DNA of 64,000 nt, taken from the NCBI GenBank assembly GCA_963808615.1, contig CAWEGV010000007.1, forward strand, positions 12,708 through 76,707. Direction: 5' to 3'. The position numbers and the translations under genes were made by a program. Below the pieces are notes generated by a model, which did not search any database, was not told the origin of the DNA, and saw only the letters and a list, made by a program, of their open reading frames with translations. Below, one piece after another: positions 1 to 8,411 of the stretch. The DNA comes from Palsa-504 sp963808615. Its GTDB lineage: Bacteria; Actinomycetota; Actinomycetes; Streptosporangiales; Streptosporangiaceae. Positions within the stretch are counted from its first letter, which is position 1, and every line of letters begins with the position of its first letter.

Positions 1-704
1 ATCACCGTCGAGCCGGATCGCCTCAGCCAGCGCTAGCGCCAGCGGCTCCTCGTGCTTGTAGTCGATCTCCCCGGCCAGCCGGATGCCGGGCGGCGCGTAC
101 TGACGGCAGATCCGCAGCATCGCGTCGGCGTGGTAGGTCGCCGCCGCGACCGAGCGGGTATGGAACGCCGTGACCGTGGCCAGCGTGACCGGGTCGAACC
201 GCTCCCGGTCGTACTGGCACAAGACCGAGACGGTGGTGCCGGCCAGCGCCTCCGCGACGCTTTCCTCGAAATCGGGCAGCTGCTCCACCCCGATGACCGG
301 CCGCAGCGCCCAGCTCATGTCCACCGCCACCCGCAGGCCGGGGAATCCCTCCTGCCGGCAGGCTGCCATCAGCCCGCTCAGCCACCGATCGCCTGGCTCG
401 CGCTGAACGCGTGCCCGGATAGCAGACACCCCTCAGAGTCGGCCGGCGCCATCTGCCCAGATGCCAGCGCCGGCTCCGCCGCTATCCCGCGCCGCGTCAG
501 CTCCGAGGCGGCCCGCTGCGTCCCCGCCTCACTCACCCATACGACCTTCAGCCCGCCAGCCAGCCCGTCACGCACAAACGCGGCGGTCAGGTCCAGCAGC
601 TCCTCGGGCTCGCCGAACGTCAGGCAGGCATGATCATCCACCGTCAGATCAGTGATCTGCGCGTCAGCTCCGACCGCCACCCGCCACCTCCGCCCGCGCG
701 GCAC
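1..704 (-). pseudogene. MEDS-domain (DcmR-type sensory) protein, frameshifted and cut by the window edge
   Basis: The start (704, ATG; GTG also possible slightly downstream) opens a frame that reads DDHACLTFGEPEELLDL and then an SGQMAPADSE-like stretch, typical of the MEDS sensory domain found in DcmR-like and anti-sigma/STAS-linked regulators. That frame stops at 378. The rest of the domain continues in another minus frame from about 420 down to base 1: FPGLRVAVDMSWALR, PVIGVEQLPDFEESVAEAL, VSVLCQYDRERFDP and AFHTRSVAAATYH. The two halves fit one protein, so a single indel near 380-430 splits it. The 3' end lies outside the window. It could be a true pseudogene or a sequencing indel; the family call is firm, the exact role is not. 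Confidence 0.72.
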
Positions 705-859
705 CCGCGCCTCCAGACGCGGCCAGAACCCGCGCTACGGATAAACCGTAGCGCGGCGCGTGCGGCGGCCGTGGTCCTTACCAGGGATCGCTGCCGGGGA
801 TCCGGCCCGGCTGGCGGCCACCGCCGGCGGCTGGCGGCGGACGAGGAAGGTGCAGCCTG

Positions 860-910
860 GATCGTTCGGCCTATTCATTGTCCCGAACGGCCGTGGTGCC
901 ACGGTCCGGA
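860..910. promoter_or_regulatory. Inverted CGTTCGGCC / CCGAACGG box module (copy A) in a gene-free stretch
   Basis: The stretch 705-959 holds no convincing gene. It contains cgttcggcc (863-871), a short AT-rich spacer and ccgaacggccgtggtgcc (883-900), followed by acggtccgg. The same arrangement recurs at 41421-41477, with single boxes at 10368 and 55247. The AT-rich spacer between facing boxes looks like a promoter with flanking operators, but that is inference. Confidence 0.4.
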
Positions 911-959
911 CGGACGCGGCCGGGTCGCGGGGTGCCGAGCTGGATCTAACCCGACCTAG

Positions 960-1304
960 CTAGTTATCGAGCAGAACGCGCTGGCTCTGGAGTGCCTCGC
1001 CCGGGCCCTGACGGGCGCTGTCCGGCCCGGCCGGGAAGAGAGGCAGCCACTTGTATCCGCCGCGGGTATCGCGCCGGCATACGAATACCTCACCGGGCGG
1101 GGGCCACTCGCCCGGCTCAGGACCAGGAGGAGCCTCGCCCGGCACCGGTACCCGGAGCACCTCGCCCCAGCCCGCATTGCTGGTATCCGCCATGATCGCT
1201 TCGACGATCCACCGTGCCGCCGACGGTTTGTCGGTGATCCCGATAGCGACCATCACATCGGCGCTCCGCTCAGCGAAAACCACCCACTGGACAGCCGTGT
1301 TCAT
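960..1304 (-). CDS. Hypothetical protein, 114 aa
   Basis: An ATG-started frame with good actinobacterial codon bias. The N-terminal half looks like a small alpha/beta unit (NTAVQWVVFAERSADVMVAI, then KPSAARWIVEAIMADTS). The C-terminal half is rich in Pro and Gly and includes EVFVCRRDTRGGYKWLPL. I do not recognise a family. It stands alone between the MEDS remnant and the PAP2 operon; the 100 bp upstream of the start hold no evident terminator. Confidence 0.55.
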   Translation of the reverse strand: MNTAVQWVVFAERSADVMVAIGITDKPSAARWIVEAIMADTSNAGWGEVLRVPVPGEAPPGPEPGEWPPPGEVFVCRRDTRGGYKWLPLFPAGPDSARQGPGEALQSQRVLLDN

Positions 1305-1405
1305 GGCTCCACCCCCCCAGGTAGACAGCCCTGCCTGCTCCGATCACCACCATAGGTCCGGCCGCTTACTCTCGGCTAGCCTTCGGTCGTCGTCAATGTC
1401 CGTCG

Positions 1406-2845
1406 CTAGACATATGTGTCTCTGGCGATAGCAGCCGGGCCGGCCCTCGCGGCCTCACGCCGATCCCGGCCGCTGTCCGCGTTCGGCTTGATCAGCAGCG
1501 TGACCGCAGTCAGCCAGAGCGCGGCGAACAGGACGCTGCCGAGGATATCGGTCGGGTGGTGCTCGCCCCGGTACATGCGGGAAAGCGCGACCAGGACGGG
1601 CATGGCGATGGCGGGGATGAGGAACAGCCATCGCCACCAGCCGCGGGCGTGGCCGATGACCAGGATGGCGATCGCGACGTAGAGGCAGCACGTGGCGGCC
1701 TCGTGCCCGGACGGGTAGGCGGAGGTGGGCAGGTGCTGGTCGAGGTGGGTGACATCCGGCCTGGGCCGCCGGACCACGGCAGCGGCGGCGAGGAAGGCGG
1801 CCAGTTCGCCGAGCATGACGGCAGCCATGAAGATCACCGGCCGCCAGTGCCGGGTGACGGCGAGGAACACCACGCAGGTCGCCAGCGCGACGATGAGGAT
1901 CGCCTGGCTCGCCCCGAGCGTGGTGAAGATCAGGCTCCAGTGGGTCCAGCCGGCGGTGCGGTGCGCGGCGAACCAGTGCGGGATCGTCCGGTCACCCAGC
2001 ACGTTGCCGTTGCCGTCCTTGGTGATCAGCTCGCCGAGGCCGACGATGAGGCCCAGGATCAGCACCCACGCCACCACGACGGCGGCGGCGACAGGGCCGG
2101 GGCGAGGACCCGGGGCGGGTTCTGGCTCGGCCGGCTTGAGGTCGGCGCGGGCCTCGGGTTCCAGTCCTTCGGTCACGGGGCTGGTGACCGGCTGCCCGGC
2201 GGCACTGCGGGTCAGCTCGAATGCGAAGGCCGTGACTCCGAGCCAGGTGAGGCCGGCCGCCCAGGCGCCCAGCACGTCGGACAGGTAGTGCACGCCGAGC
2301 AGGATCCGGCTGATCCCGATCAGGGCGATGAGCGCCACGGTCACGGTGATGAAGGCGGTACGCCACCGGCCGCGGGCGACGGGCAGGAAGACCAGCAGGA
2401 TCGCCCCGTAGCAGACGATCGAGCCGAGCGAGTGCCCGCTGGGGAAGCTGTCGCCGGTGCCGTGCGCGATCGGGTGCGCCACCACGGGCCGAAGCCGGCC
2501 TACGAGCGACTTGAGGATGGGATCCAGGATCAGCGCGCCTGCGCCGGTGACGAGCAGGTAGGCCGCCAGCCGCCATTGCCTGCGGATCGCGAGGATGACG
2601 GTCGCGGCCCCGATCACCGTCCACAGCACGCCGTTGCTGCCGAGCCAGGTCACCGCCTTGACCACGGTGACGAGCGCGGGGTGGCCCGCGATCAGGCTGT
2701 TGATATCGGCGGCGGCCCCGTGGTCGACCGACTCCAGCGGGGGCCACTGCAGGCGGACCAGGAGGAGCAGGACGGTGAAGACCAGAGCCGCGACGGTGAC
2801 CGTGACGAGCGGCGCGAGGCTGCGGTGCCGCAGTCCGAAGTTCAT
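1406..2845 (-). CDS. Membrane protein with two PAP2 phosphatase domains
   Basis: 479 aa, about twice the length of a normal PAP2 protein. Two phosphatidic-acid-phosphatase-type domains lie in tandem, separated by a Pro/Glu/Ala-rich linker near residues 225-250. The first has the full signature: KSLVGRLRP, FPSGHSLGS and SRILLGVHYLSDVLGAW. The second has RRPRP, YPSGHEAAT and SRMYRGEHHPTDIL, so both keep the PSGH and SRxxxxxHxxxD catalytic motifs. Each is embedded in about six membrane segments. It likely dephosphorylates lipid phosphates such as phosphatidate or undecaprenyl pyrophosphate. The start overlaps the end of the lipid-kinase gene by 4 bases (ATGA), so the two are translationally coupled. 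Confidence 0.88.
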   Translation of the reverse strand: MNFGLRHRSLAPLVTVTVAALVFTVLLLLVRLQWPPLESVDHGAAADINSLIAGHPALVTVVKAVTWLGSNGVLWTVIGAATVILAIRRQWRLAAYLLVTGAGALILDPILKSLVGRLRPVVAHPIAHGTGDSFPSGHSLGSIVCYGAILLVFLPVARGRWRTAFITVTVALIALIGISRILLGVHYLSDVLGAWAAGLTWLGVTAFAFELTRSAAGQPVTSPVTEGLEPEARADLKPAEPEPAPGPRPGPVAAAVVVAWVLILGLIVGLGELITKDGNGNVLGDRTIPHWFAAHRTAGWTHWSLIFTTLGASQAILIVALATCVVFLAVTRHWRPVIFMAAVMLGELAAFLAAAAVVRRPRPDVTHLDQHLPTSAYPSGHEAATCCLYVAIAILVIGHARGWWRWLFLIPAIAMPVLVALSRMYRGEHHPTDILGSVLFAALWLTAVTLLIKPNADSGRDRREAARAGPAAIARDTYV

Positions 2846-3762
2846 GCCTGGTCGCCTCCGGCCGCCGCGGCGGAGCCGGCCGTGGCCGTCTCCGGGACGC
2901 AGATCGTGATGCTGCCCGGGCGGACCTTGATCCGCAGTTCCCGGCGGGCGCGGCGGGCACCGCCGTCAAGCTCGTACGGGATCTTCCGGGCGAACCGCAC
3001 CTTGACCTTCGTGCCGCGGGTGAGCTCGACGAACGGCGACCGCTTCGCCTGGCCGAGGGCAAGCCTGCTGAAGGTCCGGGCCCAGTCGAGCGGGTTCCTG
3101 GCGGTGACCAGGCCGAGCTCGAGCCGCCCGTCGTCCGGCCGGGCCTGGGGGAAGGCCTCGATGCCGCCGAGGATCGTGCCGACGTTCGCGGCGAGCACGC
3201 ACGATAGCTGGCCCTTGAAAAAGGGCTTGCCGTCCACCTCTACGGTGGCCTTCGCCCGGTGCACGCTCAGGTTCTTGATCCCGCTGGCCACGTAGGCGGC
3301 CCGGCCGATGCGGTCCTTCAGGCCCCGGTCGGCGTCGGAGATCATCCGGGCATCAAAACCCGCCCCGGCCATCACCGCGAAGTGCTCGCCGTTCACCGAC
3401 CCGGTGTCGATCCGGCGGCGGTCTCCGTGCAGCCCGACCCGTACCGCCTCGGCGAGGTCGGCCGGGATGTGCAGGTTGGTGGCCAGGAGGTTCGCCGTGC
3501 CGGCGGGCAGGATGGCCACCGCCACGTCCGACCCCGCTACCGCGTCGATGCAGCGCTGGACGGTACCATCGCCGCCCCAGACGAACATCAGGTCGGCGCC
3601 GTGCTTTACCGCCCGGCGCGCGCAGGCGGGGGCGAGACGGCTCTTCTTCACCTCAAACCACAGCGGATCGGTGACGCCAGCACGGGCCAGGACCTGGCGC
3701 AGCTCGGGCAGGCCGCCGCCCAGGCTCTTGCGGTTGTGTGCGACCACGGCAACGTTCGGCAT
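2842..3762 (-). CDS. Diacylglycerol kinase catalytic-domain protein (YegS/BmrU type)
   Basis: 306 aa, normal length for the DAGK/YegS lipid-kinase family. The GGDGT nucleotide-binding motif is at about residues 63-67 (FVWGGDGTVQRCID), followed by ILPAGTANLLATNL and a C-terminal beta-sandwich containing the RPDDGRLELGLVTARN stretch. It probably phosphorylates a lipid such as diacylglycerol with ATP at the membrane face. It sits between the DUF1206 gene (9 bp upstream) and the PAP2 gene (4-base overlap). A lipid kinase paired with a lipid phosphatase suggests lipid or prenyl-carrier recycling. The exact substrate cannot be read from sequence. Confidence 0.88.
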   Translation of the reverse strand: MPNVAVVAHNRKSLGGGLPELRQVLARAGVTDPLWFEVKKSRLAPACARRAVKHGADLMFVWGGDGTVQRCIDAVAGSDVAVAILPAGTANLLATNLHIPADLAEAVRVGLHGDRRRIDTGSVNGEHFAVMAGAGFDARMISDADRGLKDRIGRAAYVASGIKNLSVHRAKATVEVDGKPFFKGQLSCVLAANVGTILGGIEAFPQARPDDGRLELGLVTARNPLDWARTFSRLALGQAKRSPFVELTRGTKVKVRFARKIPYELDGGARRARRELRIKVRPGSITICVPETATAGSAAAAGGDQA

Positions 3763-3771
3763 CGGGGGCCC

Positions 3772-5058
3772 TCAGACCTTTCGCCAGCGGGCCTCGCACA
3801 GCCCGTAGATGCCGAAGACGGCCAGGCCGAGGGCGGCCAGCAGCATCAGGATCTCACCGTACGGCTGATTGCGCAGCGTGAGCAGGGCCTTGTCGATGCC
3901 GCCGGACTCCGAGGCCCGGTGGGTGACGGCCGCGTCGATCACGAGCCCGCCCGCCAGGGCGAAAACCAGGCCGCGGGCGATGGTCCCGACCATGCCGAGC
4001 AGCTTGACGACACGGCGGGTCCGAGGGCTCATCCGCGACGTCTGCAGGTACTTCATGAAGGTGCGGCGAACGCCCTGGCTGACTAGGACCAGGCCGATGA
4101 CGACGACAATCAGGCCGACGATGCCGACCAGCCATCGGCCGGCGGTGTGCTGCATGGCCGTCGCCGTCATGTCCTGCTGCTGACGGGATTGACTGCGGTG
4201 CGTCCCCGAGATCACCGAGAAGGTCAGGTAGGCAAAGCCGGCGTAGACCACCGCCCGGCCCAGCGACGTCAGCCGGGAGCCGGCGCTGTTCCGTTCCCCG
4301 GTGACGCCGAAGGCAGCTTCGCTCAGCCGCCACAGGGCATAGGCCGCGAAGCCGATGCCGAGCAGCACGAGCGAGACCAGCCCGTAGGACTTGCCCGCGA
4401 GCAACTGCAAGGCGCCCGACTGATCTGTTTCCTGTGAGCTGTGGCCGAGTGCGACGAGCACGGCTACCCAGCCGATCAGCAGGTAGATTACCCCCCGCGC
4501 CGTCAGGCCGGCCCGGGCCAGGATGTGCGCCGCGGGGCTGCGAGAAGCCTGTCTGGTTTTGCGCGTCACTCTGGTGACGGGTACGGACTGCATACCCGTA
4601 GCTACCTCGACAGAGCGCCCGGAAACGTCAGGCCCGGCGCGGGCTTCTGACTTCTGACCAGGCTCAGGTCCGGGCAGACGCGGAGGTCCGGGCAGATGCG
4701 GAGGTCCGGGCAGATGCGGAGGTCCGGGCAGATGCGGAGGTCCGGGCAGATGCGAGAGCCCGGCGATCGTGGCGTACCAGTAGCCGCCCGCGAGGTTCCC
4801 CGCCGCGGGCACCAGGAACCACGCTGACAGCCGGTACATCTTGCGCCGCTCCTGGTCGGTTTCCGCCTTGCGGCCGAGCGAGACCAGAACGAGGCCGATG
4901 CCGAGCTGGAAGCCGCCCGCGGCAGCACGCGTGACCCCGGAGACGCCCAGGTGGCGGTACTCCCAGGGGCTGATCAGGCGGTGCGTGCCGGGTCGCGGGG
5001 GCGATAGCCACCACCCGCGCAGACCCTTCACCGCGGTGTTGTCGTCGGGTGCGTTCAT
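3772..5058 (-). CDS. DUF1206 membrane protein with an N-terminal extension and Pro-rich repeat linker
   Basis: 428 aa. From about residue 175 onward the protein matches DUF1206: three repeats of two membrane helices each (ARAGLTARGVIYLLIGW..., LGRAVVYAGFAYLTFSV..., VGTIARGLVFALAGGLVI...). The first 105 residues form a separate unit with one or two hydrophobic segments. A linker made of LPGPPH repeats joins the two. An internal ATG (MQSVPVTRV, near 4593) could start a conventional DUF1206 protein, so the long form may be a fusion created by the in-frame tandem repeat. It heads the operon that continues into the lipid kinase and PAP2 genes. Function of DUF1206 is unknown. Confidence 0.8.
   Translation of the reverse strand: MNAPDDNTAVKGLRGWWLSPPRPGTHRLISPWEYRHLGVSGVTRAAAGGFQLGIGLVLVSLGRKAETDQERRKMYRLSAWFLVPAAGNLAGGYWYATIAGLSHLPGPPHLPGPPHLPGPPHLPGPPRLPGPEPGQKSEARAGPDVSGRSVEVATGMQSVPVTRVTRKTRQASRSPAAHILARAGLTARGVIYLLIGWVAVLVALGHSSQETDQSGALQLLAGKSYGLVSLVLLGIGFAAYALWRLSEAAFGVTGERNSAGSRLTSLGRAVVYAGFAYLTFSVISGTHRSQSRQQQDMTATAMQHTAGRWLVGIVGLIVVVIGLVLVSQGVRRTFMKYLQTSRMSPRTRRVVKLLGMVGTIARGLVFALAGGLVIDAAVTHRASESGGIDKALLTLRNQPYGEILMLLAALGLAVFGIYGLCEARWRKV
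4667..4756. repeat. 18-bp tandem repeat, five copies, inside the DUF1206 gene
   Basis: Five head-to-tail units of ggtccgggcagatgcgga, with small changes in the first and last, encode the LPGPPH repeats on the minus strand. The unit length is a multiple of three, so copy number can change without breaking the frame. Confidence 0.9.
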
Positions 5059-5112
5059 CGGGGGGATGCCTCCCTGCGGGCTATGGTGCCGGCCGCCCGG
5101 TCACCTATTAAT

Positions 5113-5142
5113 TTGATATCATCTTGATATCCTGCTTGTCAA
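5113..5142 (-). promoter_or_regulatory. Predicted promoter with repeated GATATCAA for the DUF1206-DAGK-PAP2 operon
   Basis: On the minus strand TTGACA (5142-5137) is followed after 18 bases by TATCAA (5118-5113), which places the start of transcription about 50 bases before the ATG at 5058. The spacer contains gatatcaa twice, 11 bp apart (5131-5124 and 5120-5113). That is one helical turn, so a regulator could bind the same DNA face. Confidence 0.5.
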
Positions 5143-5253
5143 CGACGGCGGCCCTGGCGGGCTCGCCGCGGCGGGCGCGCCGATCGCTGCCTGCTGGCGC
5201 TGCAGGACGTCACGGCGGACCGGCAGGTGCTCTCGCCGGACCGGCAGGTCTGA

Positions 5254-5294
5254 TGCGCGATCTGAGCCGGTGCTATTACCGGCTCAGATGCGCA
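5254..5294. repeat. Long imperfect hairpin in the gene-free stretch 5143-5569
   Basis: atctgagccgg (5260-5270) and ccggctcagat (5279-5289) form a perfect 11-bp stem with an 8-base loop. With one bulged base the stem extends to tgcgc on both sides. No U-tract follows on either strand. The rest of 5143-5569 has only weak open frames without recognisable domains, and I see no gene there. Confidence 0.5.
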
Positions 5295-5569
5295 TTGATC
5301 CGGTTGATCAGCTGGCTCCTCAGCTGGAATCCCGGGGCGAACGTTGCCTGTGGGGCACTAGCGTTGGATGGGCTGACTGCCGAGAGATCTGAGACCAATT
5401 TAATCGACATTCTTGACCATTTCCCGATGAGCTTCGTCGCTATGAAGCTCCCTGTCCGATCCCGGCCCGACTGGCTCAATCAGAGAAGCCGAAAGGCCAG
5501 GGTCTGCCAGCCCGGGCAGAGGCAGGGGCAATATCATGATCGCGGGCAGTTTCGGTCGCTATTTGCGCG

Positions 5570-6445
5570 CTACTGGATCAGCTCGGCGGGCACGTGCAGC
5601 TCCGGGCGGGAGTAGAGGTCCGCGACGTGCCGAGGGCTGTCCGACGCGCAAGCGGCGGCGACCTCGTCGATGAGCTCGCCGTAATCGGGGCCGGTCTGGC
5701 CTGCGTAGGCGGCGGTCATCCGCCCCCACTCGTCCCACGGGAGCATCTCGACCTTGTTCAGGGCGGCCAGGTCCCTGATCGCGTTGCCGCTGATCTCGGC
5801 CGGACCGAAGTTCTCTGTCCCAGCCACGCCAAACCTCGCCGCGTCGATGCCGCCGTGCCGGTAACCGGTCCAGGCCTCTCCGCCCGTGAGGAACTCGCCC
5901 GGCTGCAAGTCCTCCGGGTGGGGTACGAAACAGCGTTCCAGATGCTGGGTATCGACCCTGATCCACCGTTCGTCGGCCTCGTGCCAGTACTCAGTGATCC
6001 AGTGATCCAGGCCGAGCCCGGGCCGGAAGTACGTACCGAAACCGCAGCGAGCGCGGGCCGCGATACCACGGTGGCGCAGCAGCGCGCAGCTCAGCACGAC
6101 GAAGGTCCGGCAGGTGCCGACCAGCCGCCGCTCGGGCTCGCGCGGGATGTCGAGCGCGGCAGGGTCCAACGCCAGCACGGCACCGATGATCGCGCTGGCC
6201 TGCCGGATCTGGCTTCCGCCGAGCCGGCCGGCGTCCAGGCCAAGATCCGTCGCCTCGAAGGGATGCACCACCAGGCCAGGGACGAGCCGGCAGATGCCGA
6301 CAGGATCGGCCGGGATGGCCTCGAGCACGGCCGCGCTGACCTCGCCGATGTCCGTCAGCCGACCCGGAGTGCAGTAGTCGATCGCGCCGGTCACGTACCG
6401 GATTCTAAGGGCCGCCACTGACATCGGCAGGTACCCGCGCTGCAC
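5570..6445 (-). CDS. Transglutaminase-like cysteine-peptidase-fold protein
   Basis: 291 aa (284 aa if the internal ATG at 6424 is used). The transglutaminase-like triad is visible in order: Cys in VGTCRTFVVLSCALLRHRG (about residue 111), His in LDHWITEYW (about 145) and Asp in WIRVDTQHL (about 164). The N-terminal 90 residues and the C-terminal tail are family-specific. No signal peptide or membrane segment is seen, so it is probably cytoplasmic. Such proteins may act as amidases or peptidases; the substrate is unknown. The 5' end abuts an oppositely oriented GYD remnant. Confidence 0.82.
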   Translation of the reverse strand: MQRGYLPMSVAALRIRYVTGAIDYCTPGRLTDIGEVSAAVLEAIPADPVGICRLVPGLVVHPFEATDLGLDAGRLGGSQIRQASAIIGAVLALDPAALDIPREPERRLVGTCRTFVVLSCALLRHRGIAARARCGFGTYFRPGLGLDHWITEYWHEADERWIRVDTQHLERCFVPHPEDLQPGEFLTGGEAWTGYRHGGIDAARFGVAGTENFGPAEISGNAIRDLAALNKVEMLPWDEWGRMTAAYAGQTGPDYGELIDEVAAACASDSPRHVADLYSRPELHVPAELIQ

Positions 6446-6447
6446 TA

Positions 6448-6630
6448 GGCCACTTCACGGCGGTAGTCCTGTACGAGGCGCCGCATGACACCAGCGCGGC
6501 CAGCTTCGCGCTGGCCATCGCCGCCGGCGGCGCGGCCAAGTCGGCGAAGACCACCCGGCTGCTGAACGGCCAGGAATGGATCGAATCCCTGCGCAAGGTG
6601 CAAGGTTCTCAGTACCGTCCGCCGCAATAG
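6448..6630 (+). pseudogene. C-terminal fragment of a GYD-domain protein
   Basis: The frame reads LGHFTAVVLYEAPHDTSAAS then FALAIAAGGAAKSAKTTRLL and stops at 6630. This matches the second half of the small GYD domain (beta strand, EAPDD, helix, beta strand). The N-terminal half is absent and there is no start codon or ribosome site, so only about 60 codons remain. The missing part would lie where the transglutaminase gene now begins. Confidence 0.68.
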
Positions 6631-6647
6631 CCGGTAACTCGTCCCGG

Positions 6648-7871
6648 TCACGGGCGGGTGAGGAAGAGCTGCTGCTCCGTGGCGAGGTGGGGTGCCCACT
6701 CGAGGCGGTCCGCGCCCGCGAAGCGCAGGTAGGCGCGGAGCGCGTCGCGCATCGCGTCGACGAACCCGTCAGCGCTACGCGGCGCGAAGCCGCCCTCCCA
6801 CCAGGCGCCGAGCACCTCCACACGGGCTCCGTCCCGGTCGATCCGCGGTTCGATCCGGCCTACGAAGCGGTCGCCGAAGCACACCGGGAGCACGTACCAC
6901 CCCCAACGGCGCTTGGCCGGCGGGAAAAAGCCCTCCCACACGTAGTCGAAGCCGAACAGGCTCGCCAGCAGGGCCTTGTCCCACAGCAGCGAATCGAACG
7001 GGGCGATGAACGCGACGGAGGGCGCCGGCGCTGGCGGCGCCTGCAGCAGCGCGAGTTCCTCGCGGAGGACGAAGCGCCTGCCGCGGATGCCCTCCACGTC
7101 GACGGGCACGAGCGCGCCGAGTTCGACCAGCTCCCCGCGCAGCTCGTGGCGTCCCGGCCGCTCCGGCGTCGACTCCGGCGCGGCGATGCGGTAGAACGTG
7201 TCGCCGGCGCCGCCCGCGCCGAGCAGGCCGTGCGCACGGTACCGGGACAGGAGCTTGTGCCGGAGCTGTTCTCGCACCGGCACCTCGTGCGCGAGCAGCT
7301 CGGCCGGGAGCAGCCGTTCGAGGACGTCGTAGTACCGGATGTTGCCCTCGCGCCGGGCGAGGCCGACCACGCCCGCGACGGTGTACGCCTCGAGCACGGC
7401 GCGCACGACGTTCTCCGGCGCCCCGAACCAGTCCTTCGGCGCTCCGTGCTCGGGCTCGAAATCGAGCGCCGACAGCGCGCCCTCCGCGCGGATCCGCCCG
7501 AGCACGCGCTCGGCCACCGCGGCGTTCTCGGCGAGGATCGCGGCATGGAACCGGGGCCCCTTGCGGCCGAAGCCCAGACGGAACCAGGGGAACTCGCGCG
7601 CCGGGATGAACGACAGCGCCTTGTTGGTCGTCTCGAAGATCTCACGGCGTTCGTAGAGCAGGTCGCACCAGGCGCGCTCGTAGCCGGCGACGCGCGCGTG
7701 CAGCACGAGGTCGTGGTTCCGCCCGGCGACCGCGATCGGGTCGAACTGGATCGACCCGAACTTCCGGAAGACCTCGAGCACCCCGTCCAGGCCGCCCGCG
7801 ACAGACCGCGCAGGCGCCAGGAAGTGCCGCGCGACGAGGAAGCGCCGCGCCGCTTCGGCAGAGACCTTCAT
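6648..7871 (-). CDS. Winged-helix DNA glycosylase of the YcaQ/AlkX family
   Basis: 407 aa, normal length for the HTH_42 / YcaQ family that unhooks DNA interstrand crosslinks and other bulky lesions. The catalytic QxD-type motif is present as FGSIQFDPI near residue 41. Downstream come ERREIFETTNKALSFIP, the IRYYDVLERLLP stretch and the WGWYVLPVCFGDRFVGRIE strand typical of the family. It stands alone; no lexA-like box was recognised. Alternative annotation would be winged helix DNA-binding domain protein. Confidence 0.85.
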   Translation of the reverse strand: MKVSAEAARRFLVARHFLAPARSVAGGLDGVLEVFRKFGSIQFDPIAVAGRNHDLVLHARVAGYERAWCDLLYERREIFETTNKALSFIPAREFPWFRLGFGRKGPRFHAAILAENAAVAERVLGRIRAEGALSALDFEPEHGAPKDWFGAPENVVRAVLEAYTVAGVVGLARREGNIRYYDVLERLLPAELLAHEVPVREQLRHKLLSRYRAHGLLGAGGAGDTFYRIAAPESTPERPGRHELRGELVELGALVPVDVEGIRGRRFVLREELALLQAPPAPAPSVAFIAPFDSLLWDKALLASLFGFDYVWEGFFPPAKRRWGWYVLPVCFGDRFVGRIEPRIDRDGARVEVLGAWWEGGFAPRSADGFVDAMRDALRAYLRFAGADRLEWAPHLATEQQLFLTRP

Positions 7872-8123
7872 CTTGAGGACACTAGCGGCAGGGCCAGGAG
7901 GTCACTAGCGGCAAAGTGAGCGTGTCTGGTCACCTGAGGGTCAGGCATGGTGTTTAATAGGGGGTGGTTGTAGTCGAAATTCGTTACGTGTACCTGCGCC
8001 TGCGAACTTCTGACAGCGGACGCCACGAGTACACAGTCAGGTCTTCCCTGGCAGGCTGGCGATCCCGATAACCCGGAGGGCACGAACGTGTCCCCCGAAT
8101 GATCGTCTCTACAGGAGAAGTAC

Positions 8124-8327
8124 ATGGCTGAAGGCACCGTCAAGTGGTTCAACGCCGACAAGGGCTACGGCTTTATCGCCCCCGACGACGGAACCGCTGA
8201 CGTGTTCGTCCACCACTCCGCCATCCAGGCTGACGGGTTCCGCAGCCTGCAGGAGAACCAGCGGGTCGTCTACACCGCCGGGCGGGGCCAGAAGGGTCCC
8301 CAGGCAGAGGAAGTCCGCCCGCTCTAA
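8124..8327 (+). CDS. Cold-shock protein, CspA family
   Basis: 67 aa, a complete single cold-shock domain. RNP1 is KGYGFIAP and RNP2 is VFVHHSAI, with the opening GTVKWFNADKG. It is a nucleic-acid chaperone that binds single-stranded RNA and DNA. A Shine-Dalgarno site (aggagaa, 8112-8118) precedes the ATG. The 250 bp before the start hold no gene and probably form a long 5' untranslated leader, as is usual for this family. A strong hairpin terminator follows 9 bp after the stop. Confidence 0.96.
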   Translation: MAEGTVKWFNADKGYGFIAPDDGTADVFVHHSAIQADGFRSLQENQRVVYTAGRGQKGPQAEEVRPL

Positions 8328-8335
8328 CCGTCAGC

Positions 8336-8374
8336 GAACCGGGCCGGGCGTCTCCTGACTGCCCGGCCCGGTTC
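8336..8374 (+). terminator. Hairpin terminator after the cold-shock gene
   Basis: gaaccgggccgggc (8336-8349) pairs perfectly with gcccggcccggttc (8361-8374) around an 11-base loop. There is no run of T, as is common in actinomycetes. Confidence 0.8.
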
Positions 8375-8411
8375 GTGTGGGCGCTTTTCGAAGCGGCACA
8401 CCCAGCAGTAG

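Noticed and set aside
1556..3295. Long plus-strand open frame of 579 codons
   Set aside because: It is antisense to the PAP2 and lipid-kinase genes, is low-complexity (Gly/Asp/Glu/Arg-rich) and shows no domain; a GC-bias shadow.
4667..4756. CRISPR-like array
   Set aside because: Units are contiguous 18-bp repeats without spacers and lie in a coding frame.
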